Shown here piece after piece: positions 17,321-25,874 of a DNA stretch of 64,000 nucleotides (the first letter of the stretch is position 1; each line of letters starts with the position of its first letter). The position numbers were made by a program, and so were the translations under genes. Source of the stretch: Agreia bicolorata (GTDB taxonomy: Bacteria; Actinomycetota; Actinomycetes; Actinomycetales; Microbacteriaceae); NCBI RefSeq assembly GCF_000938265.1, contig NZ_JYFC01000004.1, positions 248,001 through 312,000 of the forward strand. Reading direction: 5' to 3'. Under the pieces are notes generated by a model. That model ran no database searches and was not told the origin of the DNA. It worked only from the letters and a program-made list of their open reading frames with translations.

Positions 17321-18336
17321 TCTCGTCGCCTCGCTTTCTCGTCATCGGTCTTGCGGCCCTGTTCTCCGCCTATCACCTCGTTCTTGCGTTGTCGTCGATC
17401 TCGGTGCCCCGTGACCCTGCGCCGGTCGTCGTCGCCATGGTCTTGTATGCTGCCGCCACCGCCATCAGCCTGTGGGCGCCCGCCGCCAAACCGATGCCGG
17501 GCTGGAACGCGGCCCTCAACGTGGCGATCGGCCCCGTTCTGTCGATACTCGTTCTCTCGCAGCTCGACCCGCACGCCGAAAATGGGTATGCGACATGGTT
17601 CGTTGCAGGAGTCTTCACCCTGCTCGTGATCACCATGGTGCGCGGCCAGCCCGTCTTTGCCTGGATCGGCGTGGGCGTCACGGTAATCGTCATCGTGGCG
17701 TGGGCGGATCCTCTGGCCTTGGTCACTGCGGGCGTCTTCGGGGGTGCCATGTGGGTGGCGATCGCGCACGCTCTCTCGATTGCGCTGGTGCGTGCCGAGC
17801 AGGATGCCGCCCAGTACGCGCGCGCCGGCATCAAGGCGGCCGAATGGCAGGCCAACCAGGAGGCGCTTCTGTATGAGCGCAGGCACCGTCTCGAGCAGAT
17901 GGACAAGCTGGCGGCTCCGATGCTGCGTCGCATCGTCGCATCGGGTGGCGATCTCGGGCCGGAGGATCGGCGCGAGTGCCTCCATCTCGAGGCTGCGATC
18001 CGCGACGAGATCCGAGGCCGGCTGCTTCTCACCGACGACGTGCGCGCCGAGGTGATGGCAGCCCGCCGACGCGGTGTGCATGTCACGATGCTCGACGACG
18101 GTGGGCTCGATGCGCTGCCCGAGTCGGACAGGCTCGCGGCGCTCGCCGAGCTCGTCGACGTGGTCGGCGGCATCGATGCCGACCGCCTGATCATCAGAAC
18201 CGGTACAGATAACTCAGACACGGCCGTGTCGGTCGTGGGTCTTCGAGAGACGGGCGACGACGGAACTGCCGCCGCGCTCGGCGACGACGATGGCGATGAC
18301 GAGGTCACGCTGTGGCACGAGATCCGGCGGCCGTGA
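17317..18336 (+). CDS. Sensor-kinase-like membrane protein without a catalytic domain
   Basis: A 339-residue protein. The first 165 residues contain about five or six hydrophobic segments (LVIGLAALFSAYHLVLALSS and others), arranged as in the preceding kinase. A helical cytoplasmic region follows, with coiled-coil-like heptads (YERRHRLEQMDKLAAPMLRRI), and then a small C-terminal domain. I see no H-box, N-box or glycine boxes, so it should not act as a kinase on its own. The ATG at 17317 overlaps the kinase stop (ATGA). A role as accessory sensor or heterodimer partner of the kinase is inferred from position and architecture. Confidence 0.85.
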   Translation: MISSPRFLVIGLAALFSAYHLVLALSSISVPRDPAPVVVAMVLYAAATAISLWAPAAKPMPGWNAALNVAIGPVLSILVLSQLDPHAENGYATWFVAGVFTLLVITMVRGQPVFAWIGVGVTVIVIVAWADPLALVTAGVFGGAMWVAIAHALSIALVRAEQDAAQYARAGIKAAEWQANQEALLYERRHRLEQMDKLAAPMLRRIVASGGDLGPEDRRECLHLEAAIRDEIRGRLLLTDDVRAEVMAARRRGVHVTMLDDGGLDALPESDRLAALAELVDVVGGIDADRLIIRTGTDNSDTAVSVVGLRETGDDGTAAALGDDDGDDEVTLWHEIRRP

Positions 18337-18376
18337 GCGCCGCGCCGCAGTGAGCTGCAGACCGTTGAACGTAAAA

Positions 18377-18406
18377 GTGGGGCCGACGGTAATCCATCGG
18401 CCCCAC
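18377..18406. terminator. Hairpin, 10-bp perfect stem
   Basis: GTGGGGCCGA and TCGGCCCCAC enclose a 10-base loop, 40 bases after the two-component operon. This gap separates the operon from the convergent accE. It is a likely terminator for the rightward operon. Confidence 0.6.
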
Positions 18407-18417
18407 AGTTACGAATC

Positions 18418-18454
18418 CGAGTCAGAGCACTAACCCGAATAGTGCTCTGACTCG
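18418..18454. terminator. Hairpin, 15-bp perfect stem
   Basis: CGAGTCAGAGCACTA (18418-18432) and TAGTGCTCTGACTCG (18440-18454) form a perfect 15-bp stem with a 7-base loop, only 11 bases after the previous hairpin. It sits between convergent genes, so a bidirectional terminator is the simplest reading. No T-run follows. The rest of the gap to 18635 holds another inverted repeat (CTAGATG 18479-18485, CATCTAG 18520-18526) but no supported gene. Confidence 0.6.
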
Positions 18455-18635
18455 CCCCCAGTTCACTGCCCGCTTACCCTAGATGGCAATGGACTGGCGA
18501 TGTTGATCCCGAAGGAGAACATCTAGCAAAGTCATCATCGCCCGACGCGCCCATGCGACACCAGTCGGCATAAATGAGGACACGTTTTCGAAAGGCGCTG
18601 AGCCGCAGCATTGACGCGACTTTCGAGCGCGGCCG

Positions 18636-18878
18636 CTACTTCGCGCGGCGCCATTCGCCGGCGCCGGGGTGGATGGGCGTGCGCAGGTCTCGGCGCGACT
18701 TCTCCCAGCCGCTCACCGCCGGCGCGGCGGCCTCGTGTGACGCGTCTGACGAGTTCGCGATGGCCGCCTGAAGCACCGCTGTGACTGCCGCGATCTGCTC
18801 GGGTTCGAGGTTGGGCGTCGTGATCGTGAACTCGATCGGGTCGGGGTCGGCTGCGTGGCGCGGTGTCGATTCAGTCAC
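18636..18878 (-). CDS. accE: Acyl-CoA carboxylase epsilon subunit
   Basis: An 80-residue small subunit that bridges alpha and beta subunits in actinobacterial acyl-CoA carboxylases. The N-terminal part FTITTPNLEPEQIAAVTAVL and the C-terminal SGWEKSRRDLR...PGAGEWRR match the epsilon family, which is otherwise poorly conserved. Start is the GTG at 18878. A TAGCCT hexamer seven bases upstream, with no Shine-Dalgarno sequence, suggests a leaderless transcript. It normally sits directly beside accD, but here accD is more than 3 kb away (22326-23930), with mprF and an SDR between them on the other strand. Confidence 0.85.
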   Translation of the reverse strand: MTESTPRHAADPDPIEFTITTPNLEPEQIAAVTAVLQAAIANSSDASHEAAAPAVSGWEKSRRDLRTPIHPGAGEWRRAK

Positions 18879-18920
18879 GCAGTCGAGGCTACATTAGGAG
18901 CACGACCTGGGGGAGGACGG

Positions 18921-21419
18921 ATGTCTGCGACGCTCGGATTTTTCGTGCGATACCTGCGAACCATCCCGCTCAGCGCGGGGTTCGCCGTGCTCCTCATCGT
19001 GACGTCTGTCGTGACCGGCACGATCGCGGACTTCGTGTACCTCGATGCGCCCGAGGAGACCTGGGGAGTGGGCGTCGAGACCGCGTCCAACGGGCAGTGG
19101 TGGACCTTCGTCACCGCTCTCTTCATTCCGGGCGACCCTGCCCAACTCGTCGCCGGCGTGCTTCTTTCGCTTGTGCTTCTCGGCACGGCCGAGCTTGCCA
19201 TGGGAGCGCGGCGACTGATCGCGTCATTCCTTGTCACGGGCGTTCTCGGCCTCGTCATCGGCGTCTTCTTTCAATGGATCGGCAGCCTTGCCGGTGAGTG
19301 GTGGGCGGTCGGCACGTCTCTCGACCTGACCCTCGACCCCCTGACGCCGATCGTCGGGAGCCTGCTCACGGCATCCGCGTTTCTGTCGGCGCTGTGGCGG
19401 CGGCGCATCCGCGTCGTAAGCTTCTCGATTCTCTTGATGTTCGTGCTCTACGACGGCGACTCGTCGAACTCGTACAGGCTGTCTGCGGCCGTGCTCGGAC
19501 TCCTTCTCGGGCGGCTGTTGGCGCGCCGCGGAAAACCCGTGGCGCCGCAGCGCAGCTCGCACGGCGAGGCGCGAGTGCTGCTCGCCACGATCGTGGCTGT
19601 CACCGCGGTCGGCCCCGTGATCGCTCTCATCAACCCCGACGGCTTCGGGCCTTTCGCGGCGGCCAGCGAGCTGTTCCGCACATTTCCCGACGCGGCATCC
19701 ACGACGTCGGAATGTGCCGGGGTGACCAGCGCGCACTGCGTGCATCAGCTCGCCCTGCTGAGCCTCGCAGGCCCGGGCCCCTTGCTTCTCACCTTCATTC
19801 CGCTTGTGTTGCTGCTCATCGCTGCGTGGGGGCTGCGCAAGGGCCGCAGATTCGCCCTGTGGCTCGCCGTGGTGGTGAATATCGCCTTCGCGCTGCTGGC
19901 GTGGTTCTCGCTCGACGTTATGCAGACGCTGCAGACCGAGGGTGCGGGAGGACCGTCGCTCGATGTCGTCGACTACGTGGTCTGGCTCGGCAGCGCGGTC
20001 GTTGTGCCGATCGTGATCTCAGCGATGCTCGTGGCCCGTCGAGCGCACTTCGGCATCAGAGCGCCGCGCGAAGCGCTCATCCGATTCACCCTCGTGTCGT
20101 GTGTGTCTCTCGTCGCGCTCTCTGCTCTGTATCTGATCGTCGGATGGCTGACGCTCGGCAGTTATGTGCCGGATGCCACGATGGAGCAGCTGGCCGCAGA
20201 CGTGGTTCGGCGCTTCATTCCGGTGAACTTTCTCGGCACCACGGGGCACGTGATGGTGCCGCGCGACGAGGTGACCCGGGTTGTCTTCCACTGGGTGGGC
20301 CCGCTGTTCTGGGCGATTGTGGTGGCCGGTATTCTGCGGGTCTTCGCGGCGACGGACCAGACCGTGCGGGTGGGCGACCCTCAGCGGTTCAGGGCACTGC
20401 TCAAGCGCGGTGGCGGCGGCACCATGGGATGGATGGGAACCTGGCCCGGCAATGTCTACTGGTTCAGTGCCGACGGCGAGGCTGCCGTGGCCTACCGCGT
20501 GATCAACGACATCGCGATCACCATGAGCGACCCCGTGTGCAGAGACGATCGGGCGACGCAGACGATCCGTGAGTTCTCCGAGTTCTGCGATACCAACAGT
20601 TGGACCCCGGTCTTTTACAGCGTGCACCCGCAGTTCTTGCGCTCGTTCGATGACCTGGGGTGGCAGTACATGTCGGTCGGCGAGGAAACGCTGATGCATC
20701 CGGTCACCCTCGACATGGCAGGCAAGCCGTGGCAGAAGGTGCGGCAGGCCTTGAATCGAGGAATCAAAGAGGGGCTCACGACCCAGTGGCTGAGCTATGA
20801 CGACCTCACGCTCTCTCAGGCGAACCAGATCAACGCGATCTCGGAGGCCTGGGTCTCGGAGAAGGAGCTTCCCGAGATGGGGTTCACCCTCGGGGCGTTG
20901 GAGGAGATCAAAGATCGCGACGTCAGGCTGATGCTCGCGTTGAGTCCGGAGGGCACCATCCAGGCTGTCACGAGCTGGCTACCCATGTACCGTGACGGCG
21001 TGCCGGTGGGCTACACGATCGACTTCATGCGTCGTGCCGACGGAAGCATGAACGGAACAATGGAGTTCTTGATCGCATCGGCCGCCCTTGCTATGCAGAA
21101 AGACGGCATCGAGGTGCTGAGCCTGTCGGGCGCTCCGCTCGCATCCAAGCCATTGGCCCCGGGCGAGGAGCCCCCGGCTCCGACGGTGATGACGGGGCTG
21201 CTCGAGTTCCTCGCTCGGACTCTAGAGCCTGCATACGGCTTCTCCACGCTCTTCCGTTTCAAGGCGAAGTTCAATCCCACGTACGAGACGATCTACATGG
21301 CATACGCCGATCCGCTGGAACTGCCGGCGATCGGCGCAGCGGTGGGCAAGGCCTATCTGCCGACGGTGTCGGCGAAAGAAGCGGTCTCGCTGGTGCGCAC
21401 CCTGGCTGCGAGGAGGTAG
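18921..21419 (+). CDS. MprF-like membrane aminoacyl-phosphatidylglycerol synthase/flippase (DUF2156)
   Basis: An 832-residue membrane protein. The N-terminal 500 residues hold many hydrophobic segments, and the first part (GQWWTFVTALFIPGDPAQLVAG) resembles a rhomboid-like membrane bundle. The C-terminal soluble domain (about 500-830) is DUF2156, the catalytic GNAT-like module that moves an amino acid from aminoacyl-tRNA to phosphatidylglycerol. Motifs include MGWMGTWPGNVYWF, YRVINDIAITMSDPV and MNGTMEFLIASAA. I chose ATG 18921 with GGGGGAGGA 4-12 bases upstream. Lysine is the usual amino acid, giving resistance to cationic peptides, but this is not determinable. It is divergent from accE. Confidence 0.87.
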   Translation: MSATLGFFVRYLRTIPLSAGFAVLLIVTSVVTGTIADFVYLDAPEETWGVGVETASNGQWWTFVTALFIPGDPAQLVAGVLLSLVLLGTAELAMGARRLIASFLVTGVLGLVIGVFFQWIGSLAGEWWAVGTSLDLTLDPLTPIVGSLLTASAFLSALWRRRIRVVSFSILLMFVLYDGDSSNSYRLSAAVLGLLLGRLLARRGKPVAPQRSSHGEARVLLATIVAVTAVGPVIALINPDGFGPFAAASELFRTFPDAASTTSECAGVTSAHCVHQLALLSLAGPGPLLLTFIPLVLLLIAAWGLRKGRRFALWLAVVVNIAFALLAWFSLDVMQTLQTEGAGGPSLDVVDYVVWLGSAVVVPIVISAMLVARRAHFGIRAPREALIRFTLVSCVSLVALSALYLIVGWLTLGSYVPDATMEQLAADVVRRFIPVNFLGTTGHVMVPRDEVTRVVFHWVGPLFWAIVVAGILRVFAATDQTVRVGDPQRFRALLKRGGGGTMGWMGTWPGNVYWFSADGEAAVAYRVINDIAITMSDPVCRDDRATQTIREFSEFCDTNSWTPVFYSVHPQFLRSFDDLGWQYMSVGEETLMHPVTLDMAGKPWQKVRQALNRGIKEGLTTQWLSYDDLTLSQANQINAISEAWVSEKELPEMGFTLGALEEIKDRDVRLMLALSPEGTIQAVTSWLPMYRDGVPVGYTIDFMRRADGSMNGTMEFLIASAALAMQKDGIEVLSLSGAPLASKPLAPGEEPPAPTVMTGLLEFLARTLEPAYGFSTLFRFKAKFNPTYETIYMAYADPLELPAIGAAVGKAYLPTVSAKEAVSLVRTLAARR

Positions 21420-21491
21420 CGCGCTCGGCGCCGGTCGCCGTGTGCGTCAAGCCCTGCCGCCGGCGAGGGGCGTCGCCGTAGCGTCATAGAC

Positions 21492-22307
21492 ATGAGTACA
21501 TCGAACTTTTCCCCGCGCCGCGCCATCGTCACCGGATCGAACTCGGGCATCGGTCGGGCTACAGCCCTCGCCCTCGCCGAGGCGGGCATGGATGTCGGCA
21601 TCACCTTCCATTCGGATTCCGATGGTGCCGACGAAACGGCCGCCATGGTGCGCTCTCTCGGGCGCGACGCTCACATCGCCCAGCTCGATACCGGTGAGCT
21701 CGACACGGTTGCCGGCACGATCGCGTCGCTCATCGAGAAGCTGGGCGGCGTCGACGTCTTCGTCAACAACGCCGGGGTCATGGATGTCGCACCGTTCCTC
21801 GAGATGGATCTGGAGACCTGGCGACACACGATCGCCGCTGATCTCGACGGCGCCTTTCTTGCCGTCCAGACTGCGGCGAAGACGATGGTCGACCAGGGCG
21901 CGGCTGGTCGCATTATCGGCGTCACAAGCGTGCACGAACATCAGCCGCGGGTCGGGTCGAGTGCCTACGATGCGGCCAAGCACGGATTCGGCGGACTGCT
22001 CAAGACGGCGGCGCTCGAACTCGGGCAGCACAACATCACGGTCAACGCGGTGGCTCCGGGCGAGATCGCCACACCCATGAACGACATGAGCGACGAGGAT
22101 GCCTTCCAGACGCACCGGCCCGGCATCCCACTCGGTCGTTCAGGCATTGCGGGCGAGATCGCCTCGGTCATCGCGTTTCTGGCGTCGCCAGCCTCGAGCT
22201 ACGTGACCGGCGCATCCTGGGCCGTCGACGGAGGCATGCTGCAGATGGGGCCGCAGGGCGGCTCGCATCTCACGACAGACGACTGGCGCGGCGCAGCAAC
22301 GGAGTAG
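21492..22307 (+). CDS. SDR-family oxidoreductase
   Basis: A 271-residue classical short-chain dehydrogenase. The NAD(P) site TGSNSGIGRATA is near residue 14, the NNAG motif is intact (VFVNNAGVMD), and the catalytic YxxxK appears as YDAAKHG. The C-terminal VTGASWAVDGG is typical of 3-oxoacyl-ACP reductase-like members. Substrate is unknown. The start has no Shine-Dalgarno sequence, and TAGCGT at 21479-21484 lies seven bases upstream, consistent with a leaderless transcript. It is convergent with accD, 18 bases apart. Confidence 0.9.
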   Translation: MSTSNFSPRRAIVTGSNSGIGRATALALAEAGMDVGITFHSDSDGADETAAMVRSLGRDAHIAQLDTGELDTVAGTIASLIEKLGGVDVFVNNAGVMDVAPFLEMDLETWRHTIAADLDGAFLAVQTAAKTMVDQGAAGRIIGVTSVHEHQPRVGSSAYDAAKHGFGGLLKTAALELGQHNITVNAVAPGEIATPMNDMSDEDAFQTHRPGIPLGRSGIAGEIASVIAFLASPASSYVTGASWAVDGGMLQMGPQGGSHLTTDDWRGAATE

Positions 22308-22325
22308 CGCCGGGAGACGGCCTCG

Positions 22326-23930
22326 CTACAGCGGGATGTTGCCGTGCTTCTTCGTGGGAAGGCTCGCCCGCTTGGTGCGGAGCGCGCGCAGCGCCTTCAC
22401 CACCGCGACACGGGTGGCGGCCGGCTCGATCACTCCGTCGAGCTCTCCACGCTCGGCGGCGAGGAACGGCGAGGCCACGTTGTACGTGTACTCGTTGGCG
22501 AGCCTCGTGCGCACCGCGGCCACGTCTTCGCCGGCCTCTTCTGCGCGCTTGATCTCGCCGCGGTAGAGGATGTTGACCGCGCCCTGTCCACCCATGACAG
22601 CGATCTCGGCCGTCGGCCACGCGAGGTTGATGTCGGCGCCGAGCTGCTTGGAGCCCATCACGATGTACGCGCCGCCGTAGGCCTTGCGGGTGATTACGGT
22701 GATGAGGGGAACGGTCGCTTCGGCGTAGGCGTAGAGCAGCTTCGCGCCGCGGCGGATGACGCCGGTCCACTCCTGGTCGGTTCCCGGAAGGTAGCCGGGC
22801 ACGTCGACGAGCGTGAGAATCGGGATGGAGAACGCGTCGCAGAATCGCACGAAGCGAGCGGCCTTCTCACCGGCTTCGATGTTCAGCGTTCCGGCCATGG
22901 CGTTCGGCTGGTTGGCGACGATTCCGACTGAGCGACCCTCGACCCGGGCGAAGCCCACCACAATGTTGGGCGCGTACAGCGGCTGCGTCTCGAGGAACTC
23001 GCCGTTGTCGACGATGTGCTCGATCACGGTGTGTACGTCGTAGGGCTGGTTCGGCGAGTCCGGGATGAGCGTGTTCAGCTTGCGGTCGGCGTCCGTGATT
23101 TCGAGCTCTACCTCGCTGTCGTACACCGGGGCATCCGACAGATTGTTGTCGGGCAGGTAGCTGATGAGTCCGCGGGCGAAGTCCAGAGCGTCTTCCTCGT
23201 CGCTCGCCAGATAGTGCGACACACCGGAGACGGTGTTGTGGGTGAGGGCGCCGCCGAGCTCCTCCATGCCCACGTCTTCGCCGGTGACGGTCTTGATCAC
23301 GTCGGGGCCGGTCACGAACATCTGGCTGGTCTTGTCGACCATGATCACGAAGTCGGTGAGGGCGGGGGAGTACACGGCGCCGCCCGCGGCCGGGCCCATG
23401 ATGATCGAGATCTGAGGGATGACGCCCGACGCCTGCGTGTTGCGGCGGAAGATCTCGCCGTACTTGCCGAGGGCGACGACACCCTCCTGGATGCGCGCCC
23501 CACCGGAGTCGAGCATGCCGATGATCGGCACGCCGGTCTTCAGGGCGAGGTCCATGACCTTGATGATCTTCTCGCCCGCGACCTCGCCGAGCGAGCCGCC
23601 GAAGATCGTGAAGTCCTGCGAGTAGACGGCGACCTGGCGCCCGTGGATGGTGCCCGTGCCGGTGACGACCGCGTCGCCGTAGGGGCGGGATTTCTCCATG
23701 CCGAAGGCCACGGTGCGGTGGCGCACGAACTCGTCGATCTCGACGAACGAGCCCGCATCGAGCAGTTCCTCGATGCGCTCTCGGGCGGTCTTCTTGCCGC
23801 GGGCGTGCTGCTTGGCGATCGCCGCCTCTCCGCTCGCGGTCACGGCCTCGTGGTATCTGTTCTTCAGGTCGACCAGCTTGCCCGCTGTGGTGTACATGTC
23901 CGGCGCCTGTGCAGTTACGTCTTCGCTCAC
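22326..23930 (-). CDS. accD: Acyl-CoA carboxylase beta subunit (carboxyltransferase)
   Basis: A 534-residue carboxyltransferase that transfers carboxyl from biotin to acyl-CoA, probably propionyl- or acetyl-CoA. The crotonase-like fold shows [13 protein letters not shown] in the N-half and, in the C-half, [13 protein letters not shown] and [12 protein letters not shown], all family hallmarks. The start GTG at 23930 is preceded by TAGAGT six bases upstream and no Shine-Dalgarno sequence. It shares a divergent promoter region with birA, which biotinylates its partner AccA3. It corresponds to AccD5/PccB of mycobacteria. Confidence 0.95.
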   Translation of the reverse strand: MSEDVTAQAPDMYTTAGKLVDLKNRYHEAVTASGEAAIAKQHARGKKTARERIEELLDAGSFVEIDEFVRHRTVAFGMEKSRPYGDAVVTGTGTIHGRQVAVYSQDFTIFGGSLGEVAGEKIIKVMDLALKTGVPIIGMLDSGGARIQEGVVALGKYGEIFRRNTQASGVIPQISIIMGPAAGGAVYSPALTDFVIMVDKTSQMFVTGPDVIKTVTGEDVGMEELGGALTHNTVSGVSHYLASDEEDALDFARGLISYLPDNNLSDAPVYDSEVELEITDADRKLNTLIPDSPNQPYDVHTVIEHIVDNGEFLETQPLYAPNIVVGFARVEGRSVGIVANQPNAMAGTLNIEAGEKAARFVRFCDAFSIPILTLVDVPGYLPGTDQEWTGVIRRGAKLLYAYAEATVPLITVITRKAYGGAYIVMGSKQLGADINLAWPTAEIAVMGGQGAVNILYRGEIKRAEEAGEDVAAVRTRLANEYTYNVASPFLAAERGELDGVIEPAATRVAVVKALRALRTKRASLPTKKHGNIPL

Positions 23931-24058
23931 CGGTTCACTCTACCGGCCAGCCATCGCCGCCAACCGTTGGTTGATTGCTACAAAATTGCCGCGCATCCAT
24001 TGGTTCGAGCCCGTGCGCCGTGCCGACAAGCGACGGGCGCTGCGCCTAGGGTGATGCT

Positions 24059-24886
24059 ATGAAACTGCCCCTCAGTTCCGCCGTCGCCGAGCGCCTCGAG
24101 TGGCTTCCGAGCGTGGGTTCTACGAACGACGCGCTGCGCGAGCGTGCCACAGGGCCGGATGCCTCGGCCTGGCCCGATCTCTCAGTGATCGCTACAGACA
24201 CCCAGACTCAGGGCCGGGGGCGACTAGGGCGGGTGTGGACCGCTCCGCCTGGCAAGTGCCTCGCCGTGTCGGTTCTGTTGCGGCAACCGATCGGTTCGTC
24301 GGTTCTGCCGCCCGACAGCTTGGGCTGGCTGCCATTGATGGCGGGGGCGGCGATGACGCAGGTCGTGCGTTCGCTCATCGAGGGGGAGGCGGGCCACGCG
24401 ACGAGCCTGCATCATCACCCGGTGGCCTCGCTCAAGTGGCCGAACGACGTTCTGATCGACGGTGCCAAGGTCAGCGGGATACTCAGCGAACTCGTGCCGT
24501 CGACCGGGGTCATCGTCGGGGCCGGTCTGAACATCTCGCTCACCGAGAGTGAGCTTCCTGTATCCACGGCGACCTCCCTGCTCGTCGCCGGAGTGCGGCA
24601 TGCTTCGCTCGACGCGGCGCTCGCGGGCTACATGATCAATCTGTCGCGTCTCTACCGCGACTTCGTGCGATTCGAGGGCGACGCCGTGCAGAGCGGACTG
24701 CACACCCTCGTCACGGCGCTGTGCGGCACGCTCGGCAGTCCTGTTCTGGCCGAGTTGCCCGGGGGAGAGGTCGTCTCTGGCATCGCTCGCGAAATAGACG
24801 AGCTGGGCCGCATCGGCATCGATCGCGACTCCGATGGCTGGAGAGTCGTCGTGGCCGCAGGAGATATCACCCACCTGAAGGTTTAA
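24059..24886 (+). CDS. birA: Biotin-[acetyl-CoA carboxylase] ligase
   Basis: A 275-residue enzyme that activates biotin with ATP and attaches it to the carrier lysine of AccA3. Motifs VGSTNDALRE, GRGRLGRVWTAPPGK and KWPNDVLIDGAKVSGILSEL define the catalytic domain. There is no N-terminal helix-turn-helix, so it is the monofunctional type and not a repressor. The start has no Shine-Dalgarno sequence; TAGGGT at 24047-24052 lies six bases upstream, suggesting a leaderless mRNA. It is followed by a PH-domain protein seven bases on. Confidence 0.94.
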   Translation: MKLPLSSAVAERLEWLPSVGSTNDALRERATGPDASAWPDLSVIATDTQTQGRGRLGRVWTAPPGKCLAVSVLLRQPIGSSVLPPDSLGWLPLMAGAAMTQVVRSLIEGEAGHATSLHHHPVASLKWPNDVLIDGAKVSGILSELVPSTGVIVGAGLNISLTESELPVSTATSLLVAGVRHASLDAALAGYMINLSRLYRDFVRFEGDAVQSGLHTLVTALCGTLGSPVLAELPGGEVVSGIAREIDELGRIGIDRDSDGWRVVVAAGDITHLKV

Positions 24887-24893
24887 TAGGCCC

Positions 24894-25640
24894 ATGCCCG
24901 CTCCGAAGCATCCGCGCCCGAGCTTCGGCGCGCTCATCCACGGCTCAGATGCGCCGACGGAGATCTACTCGAGCGAGCGCCCGGTTGTCGCCGCCGGCCC
25001 CGCGCCGAGGGCCTACGGCGAGACCGTGGTGACCGAACGCATCCGGCCGTCAGCCCAGCCGGCCACTGGCCCATACGCGCAAAGCGCACGGGATGCGACG
25101 GGCCCGGTCCCAGAGCAGGCAGAACCCGAGCGCGTGGTCGCCAAGTTCCGCTCGCACGGTCGGCGCCTGTTCTTTCCCACGATCTTTCTGATCGCCGTCG
25201 CTGGCGCCACCGGGTACTTCTCCTTCTGGTTCCCGGAGCAATGGCAGAACTGGTCGGTACTCGCTGCGGGGGCGCTGCTCGCCGTTCTCTTCTTCGTCGT
25301 TCCCGCGGTGAGGTGGCTGAGTACGCGCTATGTGATCACCACCCGGCGCATCATCGTGCGCCGAGGGCTGCTGGTGAGTACCCGTAGCGAGGTGATGCTT
25401 GCGCGCGCGGGCGACCTGACCGTGCGCAAGTCCGTGCTGCAGACGATGTTCCGTTCGGGAGACGTGCGTGTCAGCACGGCATCTGGCGAAGACGCGCTTC
25501 TTCGAGACGTGCCTCGCGCCGAATTGGTGTCCGAGGTGATCGGAGACCTCATCGAATCTCAGCACGTGCCGGCGCATGCCGTGACATTCCGGCGGCCCGA
25601 TGCAGACAATCCGTGGTGGGACGGGCAGCAGCTTCAGTGA
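24894..25640 (+). CDS. PH-domain (bPH_2/DUF304) membrane protein
   Basis: A 248-residue protein with a proline-rich N-terminal tail of about 80 residues, two adjacent transmembrane segments near 90-135 (FFPTIFLIAVAGATGYFSFW and ALLAVLFFVVPAVRWL), and a bacterial PH domain with YVITTRRIIVRRGLL. Function is unknown. M. tuberculosis has a related protein (Rv3278c) in the same position after birA, so it belongs to a conserved actinobacterial gene order. Confidence 0.88.
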   Translation: MPAPKHPRPSFGALIHGSDAPTEIYSSERPVVAAGPAPRAYGETVVTERIRPSAQPATGPYAQSARDATGPVPEQAEPERVVAKFRSHGRRLFFPTIFLIAVAGATGYFSFWFPEQWQNWSVLAAGALLAVLFFVVPAVRWLSTRYVITTRRIIVRRGLLVSTRSEVMLARAGDLTVRKSVLQTMFRSGDVRVSTASGEDALLRDVPRAELVSEVIGDLIESQHVPAHAVTFRRPDADNPWWDGQQLQ

Positions 25641-25658
25641 TCGGAGTAGCCTCTCACC

Positions 25659-25865
25659 ATGTTGGAATTCAAAGGCGAGAAACTCGAACAGGTCTGGGTC
25701 GGCAACGAGCACGTTGCGAGCATTCGCGAGGCCTCGGGCCACGGCGAGGGACCGTTCATCATCGAGACGGTCGATGGTGTCGAGATCCATCGGGCAAACG
25801 ATCTGCACCTTGCTGAGCTCTGGGTGGCGCAGCACTCCGACAGCATTCTGGGCCGCCCGAACTAA
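25659..25865 (+). CDS. Small protein of unknown function between PH-domain protein and PurK
   Basis: A 68-residue acidic protein, opening MLEFKGEKLEQVWVGNEHVA. It fits the gap exactly, 18 bases after the PH-domain gene and nine before purK, and its codons show the GC-rich third positions of genuine genes here. I do not recognise a family. A small competing frame on the opposite strand is judged a shadow. Confidence is moderate. Confidence 0.6.
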   Translation: MLEFKGEKLEQVWVGNEHVASIREASGHGEGPFIIETVDGVEIHRANDLHLAELWVAQHSDSILGRPN

Positions 25866-25874
25866 GCTGTACGC

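Noticed and set aside
18574-18771. Plus-strand frame over accE
   Set aside because: The minus-strand frame matches the carboxylase epsilon pattern; the plus frame does not resemble anything.
23016-24062. Plus-strand open frame antisense to accD and into the birA promoter
   Set aside because: accD is certain, and the frame is composed of repeated charged residues as expected of a shadow.
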